This document shows positions 26,191-34,613 of a stretch of DNA of 64,000 nt, one piece after another. Below the pieces are notes generated by a model, which was given only the letters and a program-made list of their open reading frames with translations, was not told where the DNA came from and ran no database searches. Both the position numbers and the translations under genes were made by a program. How positions within the stretch are numbered: position 1 is the stretch's first letter; each line of letters begins with the position of its first letter. This stretch comes from Cypionkella aquatica (lineage in GTDB: Bacteria; Pseudomonadota; Alphaproteobacteria; Rhodobacterales; Rhodobacteraceae), in contig NZ_BSPP01000010.1 in NCBI RefSeq assembly GCF_030161095.1, forward strand, positions 186,001 through 250,000, given 5' to 3'.

Positions 26191-26979
26191 ATGATCGTTG
26201 TCGAAGACCTTCACAGGCATTTCGGTGGCTTTAGGGCCGTTGACGGGGCCTCGCTTGAGATCAAGGCCGGATCGATCACCGGGTTGATCGGTCCGAATGG
26301 CGCGGGCAAAACCACATTGTTCAACGTGATCGCGGGTCGGTTGTCGCCAACCAGCGGACGGGTGAAGATGGCGGGTGAAGATATTACCGGCCTGCCGCCG
26401 CATGAATTGTTCGGCAAGGGTCTGCTGCGCACGTTTCAGATTGCGCATGAATTCGGCAGCATGACGGTGCGGGAAAACCTGATGATGGTGCCTGCGAACC
26501 AAACAGGCGAGTCGCTGTGGAACGCCTGCTTCCGCCGGGGCGCTGTTGCCGCCGAAGAACGCCGCATCCGCGAGAAAGCCGATGAGGTGCTGGAGTTTCT
26601 GACCATCACGCATCTGGCTGATCAGCGGGCGGCCAATATCTCGGGCGGGCAGAAAAAGCTGCTGGAGCTGGGCCGCACGATGATGGTCGATGCCAAGATG
26701 GTCTTTCTGGATGAGGTCGGCGCGGGTGTGAACCGCACGCTGTTGAACACCATCGGCGATGCGATCGTGCGGCTGAATAAGGAGCGCGGCTATACGTTCT
26801 GCGTCATTGAACATGACATGGATTTCATCGCCCGCATCTGCAACCCGGTGATCTGTATGGCCGAGGGCAAGGTGCTGGCGCAGGGGACGGTTGACGAAGT
26901 GAAGAACAACGAAAAGGTCATCGAGGCCTATCTCGGCACCGGGTTGAAAAACAAGGTGAAGGAGGCCGCGCATGGCTGA
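26191..26979 (+). CDS. livG: ABC transporter ATP-binding protein, LivG type
   Basis: A 262-residue ATPase of the branched-chain-type transporter. Walker A is GPNGAGKTT at residues 34-42, the signature ISGGQKKLLELGR, Walker B VFLDEVGAGVN, and the LivG-specific C-terminal region VIEHDMDFIARICNPVICMA. It overlaps livF by 8 bases. With LivF it would form the ATPase pair that drives LivH/LivM. Confidence 0.94.
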   Translation: MIVVEDLHRHFGGFRAVDGASLEIKAGSITGLIGPNGAGKTTLFNVIAGRLSPTSGRVKMAGEDITGLPPHELFGKGLLRTFQIAHEFGSMTVRENLMMVPANQTGESLWNACFRRGAVAAEERRIREKADEVLEFLTITHLADQRAANISGGQKKLLELGRTMMVDAKMVFLDEVGAGVNRTLLNTIGDAIVRLNKERGYTFCVIEHDMDFIARICNPVICMAEGKVLAQGTVDEVKNNEKVIEAYLGTGLKNKVKEAAHG

Positions 26980-27682
26980 ACCCTTCCTGATTGGCGAGAA
27001 TATGACCGGCGGTTACGGCGCGGTCGATATTCTGCACAACTGTACGATTGCCGTTGAGCGCGGCCAGATTGCGGTGATCGTCGGCCCGAATGGTGCGGGC
27101 AAATCGACTGCGATGAAGGCGGTGTTTGGCATGCTCAACCTGCGCGGTGGCCGGGTGATGTTGGACGGTGAGGATATCAGCAAGCTTTCCCCGCAGGCCC
27201 GTGTGCACAGGGGCATGGGGTTTGTGCCGCAGACCAGCAACATTTTCACCAGCATGACGGTGGAGGAAAACCTTGAAATGGGGGCGTTCATCCGCACCGA
27301 TGACATCAAGGGCACTATGGCGCAGATTTACGATCTGTTCCCGATCCTGAAGCAAAAACGCTATCAGGCGGCGGGAGAGCTTTCGGGCGGGCAGCGCCAG
27401 CAGGTCGCCGTGGGGCGCGCGCTGATGACGCAGCCCAAGGTTCTGATGCTGGACGAGCCGACTGCTGGTGTGTCGCCGATTGTGATGGACGAATTGTTCG
27501 ACCGTATTATTGAGGTCGCCCGCACCGGGATTTCTATTCTGATGGTCGAACAGAACGCCCGCCAAGCGCTTGATATTGCCGACAAAGGCTATGTTCTGGT
27601 GCAGGGTGCCAACCGCTTTACCGACACGGGGCAGGCTTTGCTTGCGGATCCCGAAGTCCGTCGTTCGTTCCTGGGGGGCTGA
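26972..27682 (+). CDS. livF: ABC transporter ATP-binding protein, LivF type
   Basis: A 236-residue ATPase. Walker A is GPNGAGKST (38-46), the Q-loop region is GFVPQTSNIFTSMTVEENLE, the signature LSGGQRQQVAVGRALM, and Walker B LMLDEPTAGVSP. It starts inside the livG 3' end, so the two are translationally coupled, and is followed after 3 bases by the small exported-protein gene. Confidence 0.94.
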   Translation: MAEPFLIGENMTGGYGAVDILHNCTIAVERGQIAVIVGPNGAGKSTAMKAVFGMLNLRGGRVMLDGEDISKLSPQARVHRGMGFVPQTSNIFTSMTVEENLEMGAFIRTDDIKGTMAQIYDLFPILKQKRYQAAGELSGGQRQQVAVGRALMTQPKVLMLDEPTAGVSPIVMDELFDRIIEVARTGISILMVEQNARQALDIADKGYVLVQGANRFTDTGQALLADPEVRRSFLGG

Positions 27683-27685
27683 GAG

Positions 27686-28045
27686 ATGCGCATGATTTTA
27701 ACCTTGATCGCGGCGCTGTTGCCCGCGCCGGCTATGGCTGCTGAATTGTGGTGTATGCCCGATACTTTGTGCAATGCCAAAGGCAAGTGCCATGCAACGA
27801 CAGATGAGGAATCTTCGATCCGGCTGCACAATCTGGCAGCCAAGAAAACCACGATGCGCAGCCATGCCGAGACGATCCCGATGAAGCGGCAAAAGGCTGG
27901 CAGCGCTTTGGAGTGGCGCGGCACCAATGAGAGCGGCGGGCGCGAGTATGTGATCTGGTCGAAGACCAGCAACGCCTTCACTTACACAGTCAGCGCAACC
28001 GATGGCGCGGTGTGGAAATCCTCTGGCGTGTGTGAGGTGCAGTGA
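27686..28045 (+). CDS. Small exported cysteine-containing protein inside the liv operon
   Basis: A 119-residue protein with signal peptide MRMILTLIAALLPAPAMA. The mature part has four cysteines (23, 29, 35 and 116), enough for two disulfides in the periplasm, in the spacing C-x5-C-x5-C...C. The remainder (LEWRGTNESGGREYVIWSKT, FTYTVSATDGAVWKSSGVC) looks like a compact beta fold. No family recognised. It begins 3 bases after livF and its stop overlaps the livH start, so it is embedded in the operon and probably co-translated with the transporter. Confidence 0.8.
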   Translation: MRMILTLIAALLPAPAMAAELWCMPDTLCNAKGKCHATTDEESSIRLHNLAAKKTTMRSHAETIPMKRQKAGSALEWRGTNESGGREYVIWSKTSNAFTYTVSATDGAVWKSSGVCEVQ

Positions 28046-29049
28046 TGGATATTCTTAACGCGCTTGTGGCTTTTTTGAACTTTGTCGTGGTGCCGGGCTT
28101 TTCCTATGGCAGCCAGCTTGCGCTGGGGGCCTTGGGGCTGACTTTGGTGTTCGGCATTCTGCGGTTTTCCAACTTTGCCCATGGCGATACCATGGCTTTC
28201 GGCACGATGTGGGTGATCCTGATCACTTGGTGGCTGCAAGGCATGGGCATCGCTGCGGGGCCCTTGCCGACGGCGCTGCTGGCCCTGCCCTTTGGCATCG
28301 CTATCACTTGCGCCTTTGTGCTGGGGACCGACCGGGTGGTGTATCGGTTCTATCGCAAGAAAAAGGCGGCTTCGATCATTCTGGTGATTGTGTCTACCGG
28401 CGTCATGTTCATCACCAACGGCCTGACGCGCATGATCATCGGGCCAGAGGAGCAAAGCTTTGCCGATGGCGCGCGGTTTGTGATGACGGCGCAGCAATTC
28501 AAGGACATGACCGGGCTGCAAGAGGGCTTGGCAATCAAATCAACAACCGCGATCACGGTGGTGATGGCAGGCGTCTGCGTGGCTCTGCTGTTCTGGTTCC
28601 TGCAGAAAACCCGCACCGGCAAGTCGATGCGGGCGTTTTCGGATAACGAGGATCTGGCGCTGCTGTCGGGGATCAACCCTGAGCGCGTGGTGATGGTGAC
28701 GTGGCTGATCGCCACGGCTTTGGCGGTGATCGCGGGCACGCTTTACGGCATCGACAAGTCGTTCCGCCCGTTCATCTATTTCCAACTGTTGCTGCCGATT
28801 GCGGCGGCAGCGGTGGTTGGCGGCCTTGGCAACCCGCTGGGCGCGATTGCGGGCGGGTTCATCATCGCGTTTTCCGAAGTGTTTGTAACATATGCCTGGA
28901 AAAAAGTGGTGCTGTATCTGGTGTCGGTCGATCTGGCACCGACGCAACTTTTGCAACTTTTGTCCACTGATTACAAATTCGCGGTCAGCTTCTCGATCCT
29001 GATCATCGTGCTGCTGTTCATGCCGACCGGCATCTTTAAGGGGAAATGA
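28042..29049 (+). CDS. livH: ABC transporter permease, LivH type
   Basis: A 335-residue integral membrane permease with about eight hydrophobic segments. Family landmarks are GALGLTLVFGILRFSNFAHG near the start, KTRTGKSMRAFSDNEDLALL (the ATPase-contacting loop) and AAAAVVGGLGNPLGAIAGG. It overlaps the small exported-protein gene by 4 bases and precedes livM by 1 base. Confidence 0.94.
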   Translation: MMDILNALVAFLNFVVVPGFSYGSQLALGALGLTLVFGILRFSNFAHGDTMAFGTMWVILITWWLQGMGIAAGPLPTALLALPFGIAITCAFVLGTDRVVYRFYRKKKAASIILVIVSTGVMFITNGLTRMIIGPEEQSFADGARFVMTAQQFKDMTGLQEGLAIKSTTAITVVMAGVCVALLFWFLQKTRTGKSMRAFSDNEDLALLSGINPERVVMVTWLIATALAVIAGTLYGIDKSFRPFIYFQLLLPIAAAAVVGGLGNPLGAIAGGFIIAFSEVFVTYAWKKVVLYLVSVDLAPTQLLQLLSTDYKFAVSFSILIIVLLFMPTGIFKGK

Positions 29050-29050
29050 C

Positions 29051-30361
29051 ATGGTGGGACATCTGAAGAACCGCAATGTGCTGATGTTTGCCGGGGTCGG
29101 TTTGCTGTTCGTGCTGACGGGCGTGTTGCAAAGTTGGAACCTGAGCCTGCAAATTCTGAATATTGGCATCCTCTCGGCGATCATGGCGTTGGGTGTGAAC
29201 ATGCAATGGGGCTATGCCGGGCTGTTTTCGACCGGGATCATGGGCTCGGTCGCCTTGGGTGGTCTGGCGGTGGTGGTGGTTTCTGCCCAGCCAGTGCCAG
29301 AGGCTTGGGCGGCGGGTGGCCCCCGCTTGTTGCTAAGCCTTGCGTTTGGGCTGGCGGTGATTGCAGCGGCGGTGACGGCCTATCGGCGGATGTCGGGACG
29401 GGTGCGCAACTGGACGGTGGCTGCGATTTTGGTTGCTGGCTTTTTCGCCTATCGCGCGATCTATGATCCGGCGGTGACGGCGATTGAGGCGTTCAATCCG
29501 GCAATTTACGGCAATATTGGCGGCTTTGGTCTGCCGTCGCTGCTGTCTTGGCCAGTTGGGGCTTTGTTTGCAGGCGTTGCGGCTTGGGCAATTGGCAAGG
29601 TCGCTTTGGGTTTGCGCAGCGATTACCTTGCAATTGCGACGCTGGGGATTGCTGAAATCGTCCTCGCCGTGATGAAGAATGAGGATTGGCTGTCGCGCGG
29701 AGTGAAAAACCTGATTGGCCTGCCACGGCCTTGGCCGGTGCCTTACGAGGTAGATTTGCAAAAATCACCAGAGTTCATCGGCTGGGCGCAGAATTGGGGA
29801 TTTGATCTGATCACCTCTTCCACCATCTTCGTCAAGCTGTTGTATATGCTGATCTTTGGCATCGTGCTGTTGGCACTGATCTGGATTTCCGAGCGGATGT
29901 TGAACAGCCCTTGGGGCCGTATGATGCGGGCGATCCGTGACAATGAAGTCTCGGCATCGGCGATGGGCAAGAATGTCACCGCACGGCATTTGCAAATTTT
30001 CATCATCGGCTCGGCTGTTGTCGGGATGGCGGGTGCGATGCTGACCTCGATGGAGGGGCAGCTGACGCCGGGCAACTACTCGCCGTTGCGGTTCACGTTT
30101 TTGATCTGGGTTATGGTGATTGTCGGCGGGTCGGGCAACAACTGGGGTGCGGTGCTGGGCGGCTTGCTGCTGGGCTGGCTGTGGTTGATTGTCGAAAACG
30201 CAGGGCCGGTGTTCATGGGTTATGTGACCATGCCGCTGCCCGCAGGTGCGCTGAAGGCGCATCTGATTGACGCAGCCCCGCATTTGCGCTTGGTGACGTT
30301 GGGCGCGGTGTTGCTGCTGGTTCTCAGATTTAGCCCGAAGGGCCTGATCCCCGAAAAATAG
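29051..30361 (+). CDS. livM: ABC transporter permease, LivM type
   Basis: A 436-residue permease. Landmarks are LSAIMALGVNMQWGYAGLFS at the start, GLRSDYLAIATLGIAEIVLA, SPWGRMMRAIRDNEVSASAM (coupling loop) and WVMVIVGGSGNNWGAVLGG. It is longer than many LivM proteins because of extra membrane segments in the middle (about residues 95-180). Last gene of the operon, convergent with the GT39 gene whose stop is only 3 bases away. Confidence 0.93.
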   Translation: MVGHLKNRNVLMFAGVGLLFVLTGVLQSWNLSLQILNIGILSAIMALGVNMQWGYAGLFSTGIMGSVALGGLAVVVVSAQPVPEAWAAGGPRLLLSLAFGLAVIAAAVTAYRRMSGRVRNWTVAAILVAGFFAYRAIYDPAVTAIEAFNPAIYGNIGGFGLPSLLSWPVGALFAGVAAWAIGKVALGLRSDYLAIATLGIAEIVLAVMKNEDWLSRGVKNLIGLPRPWPVPYEVDLQKSPEFIGWAQNWGFDLITSSTIFVKLLYMLIFGIVLLALIWISERMLNSPWGRMMRAIRDNEVSASAMGKNVTARHLQIFIIGSAVVGMAGAMLTSMEGQLTPGNYSPLRFTFLIWVMVIVGGSGNNWGAVLGGLLLGWLWLIVENAGPVFMGYVTMPLPAGALKAHLIDAAPHLRLVTLGAVLLLVLRFSPKGLIPEK

Positions 30362-30364
30362 CGG

Positions 30365-31888
30365 TTAGTTCACAAGGCTGGCGGGCCAAATCCCCCAATC
30401 TTGCGCAAAGAAATGGAAAACCTGCTGCGGCTTGGCCGTTAGCGGGTTTTCTTTTACCCGGCCGAAGATCATGCCATTCGGGTGGGCTGCGACCCAAGTT
30501 TGCAGGCTGGGGAGGTCTGGAGTCAGCGCGACCGGGGTTGTCAGGCGGGCGAGGAAGTTGATCTCGGCGTTGTATTCATTGTTGATCACGGCAAGGCCAT
30601 CCGCTTCGTGCGGGGCGAGGGTGTTGGCAAGGCTTTGGCCGTCATAGGCAGCGTAAAGCCCGGTGGTTGCAATGATCGCATGGATGCCAAGGGCCACACC
30701 TGCGCCCGCCAGCAGATGGCCGGGGATGCGCGGCAAGCGCCAGATTGCCAGCGCAAGCATGACACAAAGCGCGGCAAAGGCAGTCAGTGGCCAGAATGGT
30801 GCCAGTTGCGCCAGATCGCCCTTGGCCGGGATCAGACCCAGACCAAGCGCCCCTGCCCCGGCGGCGATCAGCAGCAGTGGTGCCCATGCGAGGCTGCCAG
30901 ATTTCGCGCGGATCGAGGCTTGGGCGAACAGCAGCGCCACGGCCGGGTAGGCGGGCAGCAAGTAATGCGCTTGCTTGCCGGAAATCAACGAGAACAGGAT
31001 CAGGGTCGATGCGGCCCAGATCGTGCAAAGCCTGATGGCCGGGTCGCTCCAAGTGCCTTTAAAGCCGGACCAGAGCCGGATCGACCAACCCCACGGGAAC
31101 AGCTGCAGCGGCAGCAGGGCCGCAAGAAACCAAATCGGGCGATCGTGCGCCATACCGCCTGCGACGCGGGCGGCGGATTGGCTCCACAAAAGTTCGGTGC
31201 GGAATTCTGGCGTAGCGGTGACCAGCGTGGGCACCAACCACAGCGCGATCAGGGCGAACGCAATCAGCAAAGCGCCCGCGAAGCCTTTGGCGATTTGGGT
31301 GGGTTTGGGCGGGTTTGGCGCCCAGTAGGGCATGGTCAGCAACGCCGGCATCAGATGCACAAGGATCACCGGGCCCTTGGCATAGACCCCAAAGGCGAGC
31401 GCGAGACCGAACAACGGCCAGCCGCCCCTGCCCTGCCCAATGCGCCACAAAGCCGCGATACCGCCAAGCACGCCGAGGGCCAGAAGCGCGTCGAACATGG
31501 TGGCAGAGCCGTAGATCAGGAAAATCGGAAAGCCTGACAGGATCAGGGCCGCGCGAAGCCCCAAATTTTCAGCGGGCCAAAGGCGGCGGCCGATCATCGC
31601 GGTGCCTGCAACCATGCCGACAGCACAGGCGGGGCCGACGAGGCGGGCGGCGAATTCGCTGACCCCGGTGACCAGCCAGACTAGGTTAATCATTGCGAAC
31701 AACAGCGGGGTTTTATGGCTATACATCGCGCCGTTCTTGGTCAGATGCACCGGATCGCCGGACAGATACATCTCATAGGCCACGGACAGATAGCGGGTCT
31801 CGTCAATCGGCAGCAACGGGCGCATCGCCACAAGGGTTATCAAAACCACCGCCACGCCAATCAGGATTGGCCAAAGTTTACCCAGCAT
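30365..31888 (-). CDS. ArnT/PMT-like membrane glycosyltransferase (GT39 group)
   Basis: A 507-residue multi-pass membrane protein with about eleven hydrophobic segments. The first periplasmic loop carries PIDETRYLSVAYEM (Asp29-Glu30), the acidic pair of ArnT/PMT-type glycosyltransferases that use polyprenyl-linked sugars. HLTKNGAMYSHKTPLLFAMI follows, where ArnT relatives have a similar 'KPPL' segment. ATG 31888 has GGAGG nearby and is divergent from the dehydrogenase gene; the far longer open frame is rejected because it overlaps that gene. The acceptor (lipid A, glycan or protein) is unknown. Confidence 0.85.
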   Translation of the reverse strand: MLGKLWPILIGVAVVLITLVAMRPLLPIDETRYLSVAYEMYLSGDPVHLTKNGAMYSHKTPLLFAMINLVWLVTGVSEFAARLVGPACAVGMVAGTAMIGRRLWPAENLGLRAALILSGFPIFLIYGSATMFDALLALGVLGGIAALWRIGQGRGGWPLFGLALAFGVYAKGPVILVHLMPALLTMPYWAPNPPKPTQIAKGFAGALLIAFALIALWLVPTLVTATPEFRTELLWSQSAARVAGGMAHDRPIWFLAALLPLQLFPWGWSIRLWSGFKGTWSDPAIRLCTIWAASTLILFSLISGKQAHYLLPAYPAVALLFAQASIRAKSGSLAWAPLLLIAAGAGALGLGLIPAKGDLAQLAPFWPLTAFAALCVMLALAIWRLPRIPGHLLAGAGVALGIHAIIATTGLYAAYDGQSLANTLAPHEADGLAVINNEYNAEINFLARLTTPVALTPDLPSLQTWVAAHPNGMIFGRVKENPLTAKPQQVFHFFAQDWGIWPASLVN

Positions 31889-32059
31889 CTGCGCCTCCGT
31901 TGCCTCGCCCCTTGCTACTATGATCGGCGCTTGCGGTCCATCGCAGCGGATGTGCGTTTTGCGACCTATTTTGTCGCACGCGGGGCGGTGATTTGTGCCG
32001 GAGATCCTATTTTGGCGCAAAAGGGGCCGCGGCCCTGCGCTTGCAAAAGGATTCCCCCT

Positions 32060-34483
32060 ATGAAAACCCATACCCGCGTTGTTGTGATTGGCGGCGGCGT
32101 TGTTGGCTGTTCGGTGCTGTATCATTTGACCAAACTCGGCTGGTCGGATGTGATGCTGATCGAGCGGTCTGAACTGACAAGCGGTTCGACCTGGCACGCG
32201 GCGGGCGGCTTTCACACCCTGAACGGCGACACCAATATGGCGGCGCTGCAGGGCTATACCATCCGGCTTTACAAAGAGCTTGAGGCGATCACCGGGATGT
32301 CGTGTGGCTTGCACCATGTCGGCGGGATTACCTTGGCCGACAATCAAGAACGGTTTGATCAGCTGGTCGCCGAGCGTGCAAAGCACCGATACATGGGGCT
32401 GGATACGGAAATCCTCGGGCCAGAAGAGATCAAGAAATTCACTTCGGGCATGGTCAATCTGGAAGGCATCGTCGGGGCTTTGTATGATCCGCTGGACGGG
32501 CATTTGGACCCGTCGGGCACCACTCACGCCTATGCCAAAGCGGCGCGGATGGGCGGGGCGGAAATCGTCTTGCACAACCGCGTGCTGGAAACCAACCCGA
32601 CCGCCGAGGGCTGGGAAGTTGTGACCGAAAAGGGCACGGTTTACTGCGAGCATCTGGTGAACGCGGGCGGGCTTTGGGCGCGGGAAATTGGCGCGATGGC
32701 GGGGGTTTATCTGCCGCTGCTTCCGATGGCACACCAATATCTGGTGACGGATGATATCCCCGAGATCATGGAGATCCTGAAATCCGGCAATGAATTCCCG
32801 CATGTGATGGATCCGGGTGGCGAGTCGTATCTGCGGCAGGAAGGTCGCGGCCTGTGCATCGGGTTCTATGAAAAGCCGTGTGAGCCGTGGTCACTGGATG
32901 GCACCCCGTGGAATTTCGGCCATGAGTTGCTGAACGAACAATTTGATAAGATTGAAGATTCGGTGAACTTCGCTTACCGGCGCTTCCCGGTGCTCGAGCG
33001 CACGGGCGTCAAGCGCGTGATCCACGGCCCGTTCACCTTTGCCCCCGATGGCAACCCGCTGATCGGGCCAGTGCAGGGTTTGAAGAACTACTGGTCGGCC
33101 TGCGCGGTGATGGCGGGCTTTAGCCAAGGCGGCGGCATGGGTCTGGCGCTGGCGCAATGGATGATCGAGGGCGAGGTCGAGCGTGACCCCCGCGGCTTTG
33201 ATGTATCGCGTTTCGGCACTTGGACCACGCCGGGTTATACCGTGCCGAAGGTGATCGAGAACTATCAGATGCGCTTCTCGGTCGGCTATCCGAACGAGGA
33301 ACGCCCGGCAGCGCGCCCGTTCCGCACCACACCGATGTATGACACCAACAATGCTTTGCGCGCGGTTTGGGGCCAGCAGTATGGGTTGGAAGTTGTCAAC
33401 TATTACGCCTTGCCCGGTGAGCCTGTGTATGAGACCCCGACCTTCAAACGCTCGAACGCGTGGGAAGCGACCCGTCAGGAAGTGATGGCGGTGCGCGAGG
33501 GTGTCGGCATCAACGAGTTGCAGAACTTCGGCAAGTATATCGTCAAGGGCAAGAACGCCCGCGCCTGGCTGGACAGGATCATGGCGGGGTCGATCCCGAA
33601 AGTGGGCCGCCTGAGCCTGACGCCGATGCTGGCCAATTCTGGCAAGATCATCGGCGATTTCACGGTCTCTTGCCTGTCGGAAACCGAGTTCCAATTGACC
33701 GCCAGCTATGGCGCGCAGGGCTGGCATTACCGCTGGTTCGAGCAGAACGCGATGGACGGTGTGACGGTGGAGAATGTCTCGGATGCGTGCACGGGCTTCC
33801 AGATTGCCGGGCCGAATGCGCGAGAATTGCTGAGCCGTGTGACGCGGACGGATGTTTCGGGTGCTGCGTTCAAGTTCATGGATGTAAAGCGGATGACGGT
33901 GGGAATGGCGAATTGCATCGTGCAACGCGTCAGCTACACCGCCGATCTGGGCTATGAGATTTTCTGCGACCATATGTCGGTGCGGCACTTGTGGGATACT
34001 TTGAACGCAGCGGGCGCTGATCTGGGGCTGCGGGCGTTCGGGATGCGGGCAATGATGAGCCTGCGTCTGGACAAGTGGTTTGGCTCGTGGGGGCGTGAGT
34101 TCAGCCCTGATTACACACCGTGCGAGACCGGCTTGGATCGGTTTATCCGCTGGAACAAGGACGCGGATTGGATCGGCAAGGCGGCAGCCTCCGCCGAAAA
34201 AGCTTCGGGGCCAAAGCGCAAGCTGGTCTCGTTCATCGTCGATGCCAAGGACGCCGATGTGGTGGCATGGGAGCCGATCTGGCTAGACGGTGCGGTGGTT
34301 GGTTTCTGTACCAGTGGCGGGTTCAGCCATTTTACCGGGAAATCGGTGGCACAGGGCTTCTTGCCTGCTGACAAAGTGACCGACGGCTTGGAATGTGAAA
34401 TCGAAATCCTGGGCGAGCGTCGGCGGGCTGTAGTGCATCTTGCACCGCTGTTCGACGGTGATGGCGCGCGGATGCGGGGCTGA
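32060..34483 (+). CDS. Dimethylglycine-dehydrogenase-type flavoenzyme
   Basis: An 807-residue two-part enzyme: an N-terminal DAO-type FAD domain (VVVIGGGVVGCSVLYHL) and a C-terminal GcvT-like folate-binding domain from about residue 430. SGSTWHAAGG places His46 at the covalent-flavin site known from dimethylglycine and sarcosine dehydrogenases. Members oxidatively demethylate N-methylated glycines and hand one-carbon units to tetrahydrofolate. Start MKTHTRVVVIGG at 32060 is the family start; upstream frame is rejected. Nearest context is the divergent glycosyltransferase and, further back, the ABC importer; the exact substrate is uncertain. Confidence 0.87.
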   Translation: MKTHTRVVVIGGGVVGCSVLYHLTKLGWSDVMLIERSELTSGSTWHAAGGFHTLNGDTNMAALQGYTIRLYKELEAITGMSCGLHHVGGITLADNQERFDQLVAERAKHRYMGLDTEILGPEEIKKFTSGMVNLEGIVGALYDPLDGHLDPSGTTHAYAKAARMGGAEIVLHNRVLETNPTAEGWEVVTEKGTVYCEHLVNAGGLWAREIGAMAGVYLPLLPMAHQYLVTDDIPEIMEILKSGNEFPHVMDPGGESYLRQEGRGLCIGFYEKPCEPWSLDGTPWNFGHELLNEQFDKIEDSVNFAYRRFPVLERTGVKRVIHGPFTFAPDGNPLIGPVQGLKNYWSACAVMAGFSQGGGMGLALAQWMIEGEVERDPRGFDVSRFGTWTTPGYTVPKVIENYQMRFSVGYPNEERPAARPFRTTPMYDTNNALRAVWGQQYGLEVVNYYALPGEPVYETPTFKRSNAWEATRQEVMAVREGVGINELQNFGKYIVKGKNARAWLDRIMAGSIPKVGRLSLTPMLANSGKIIGDFTVSCLSETEFQLTASYGAQGWHYRWFEQNAMDGVTVENVSDACTGFQIAGPNARELLSRVTRTDVSGAAFKFMDVKRMTVGMANCIVQRVSYTADLGYEIFCDHMSVRHLWDTLNAAGADLGLRAFGMRAMMSLRLDKWFGSWGREFSPDYTPCETGLDRFIRWNKDADWIGKAAASAEKASGPKRKLVSFIVDAKDADVVAWEPIWLDGAVVGFCTSGGFSHFTGKSVAQGFLPADKVTDGLECEIEILGERRRAVVHLAPLFDGDGARMRG

Positions 34484-34500
34484 ACACCGCTGAGCCTATG

Positions 34501-34532
34501 AAAAACGCCGGCCCCCAAAGGCCGGCGTTTTT
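34501..34532. terminator. Bidirectional intrinsic terminator
   Basis: AAAAACGCCGGCC and GGCCGGCGTTTTT form a 13-bp perfect inverted repeat around a 6-base loop. It lies between the convergent dehydrogenase gene and the first Hint gene and has T-tracts on both strands. Confidence 0.92.
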
Positions 34533-34613
34533 CAGTGCTGCGGCAGCTGCGACCGGAATGACGGCGACACAAAGCCTTGCCGCCCTCGAAACGCGGCATT
34601 GATCAAACGACAG

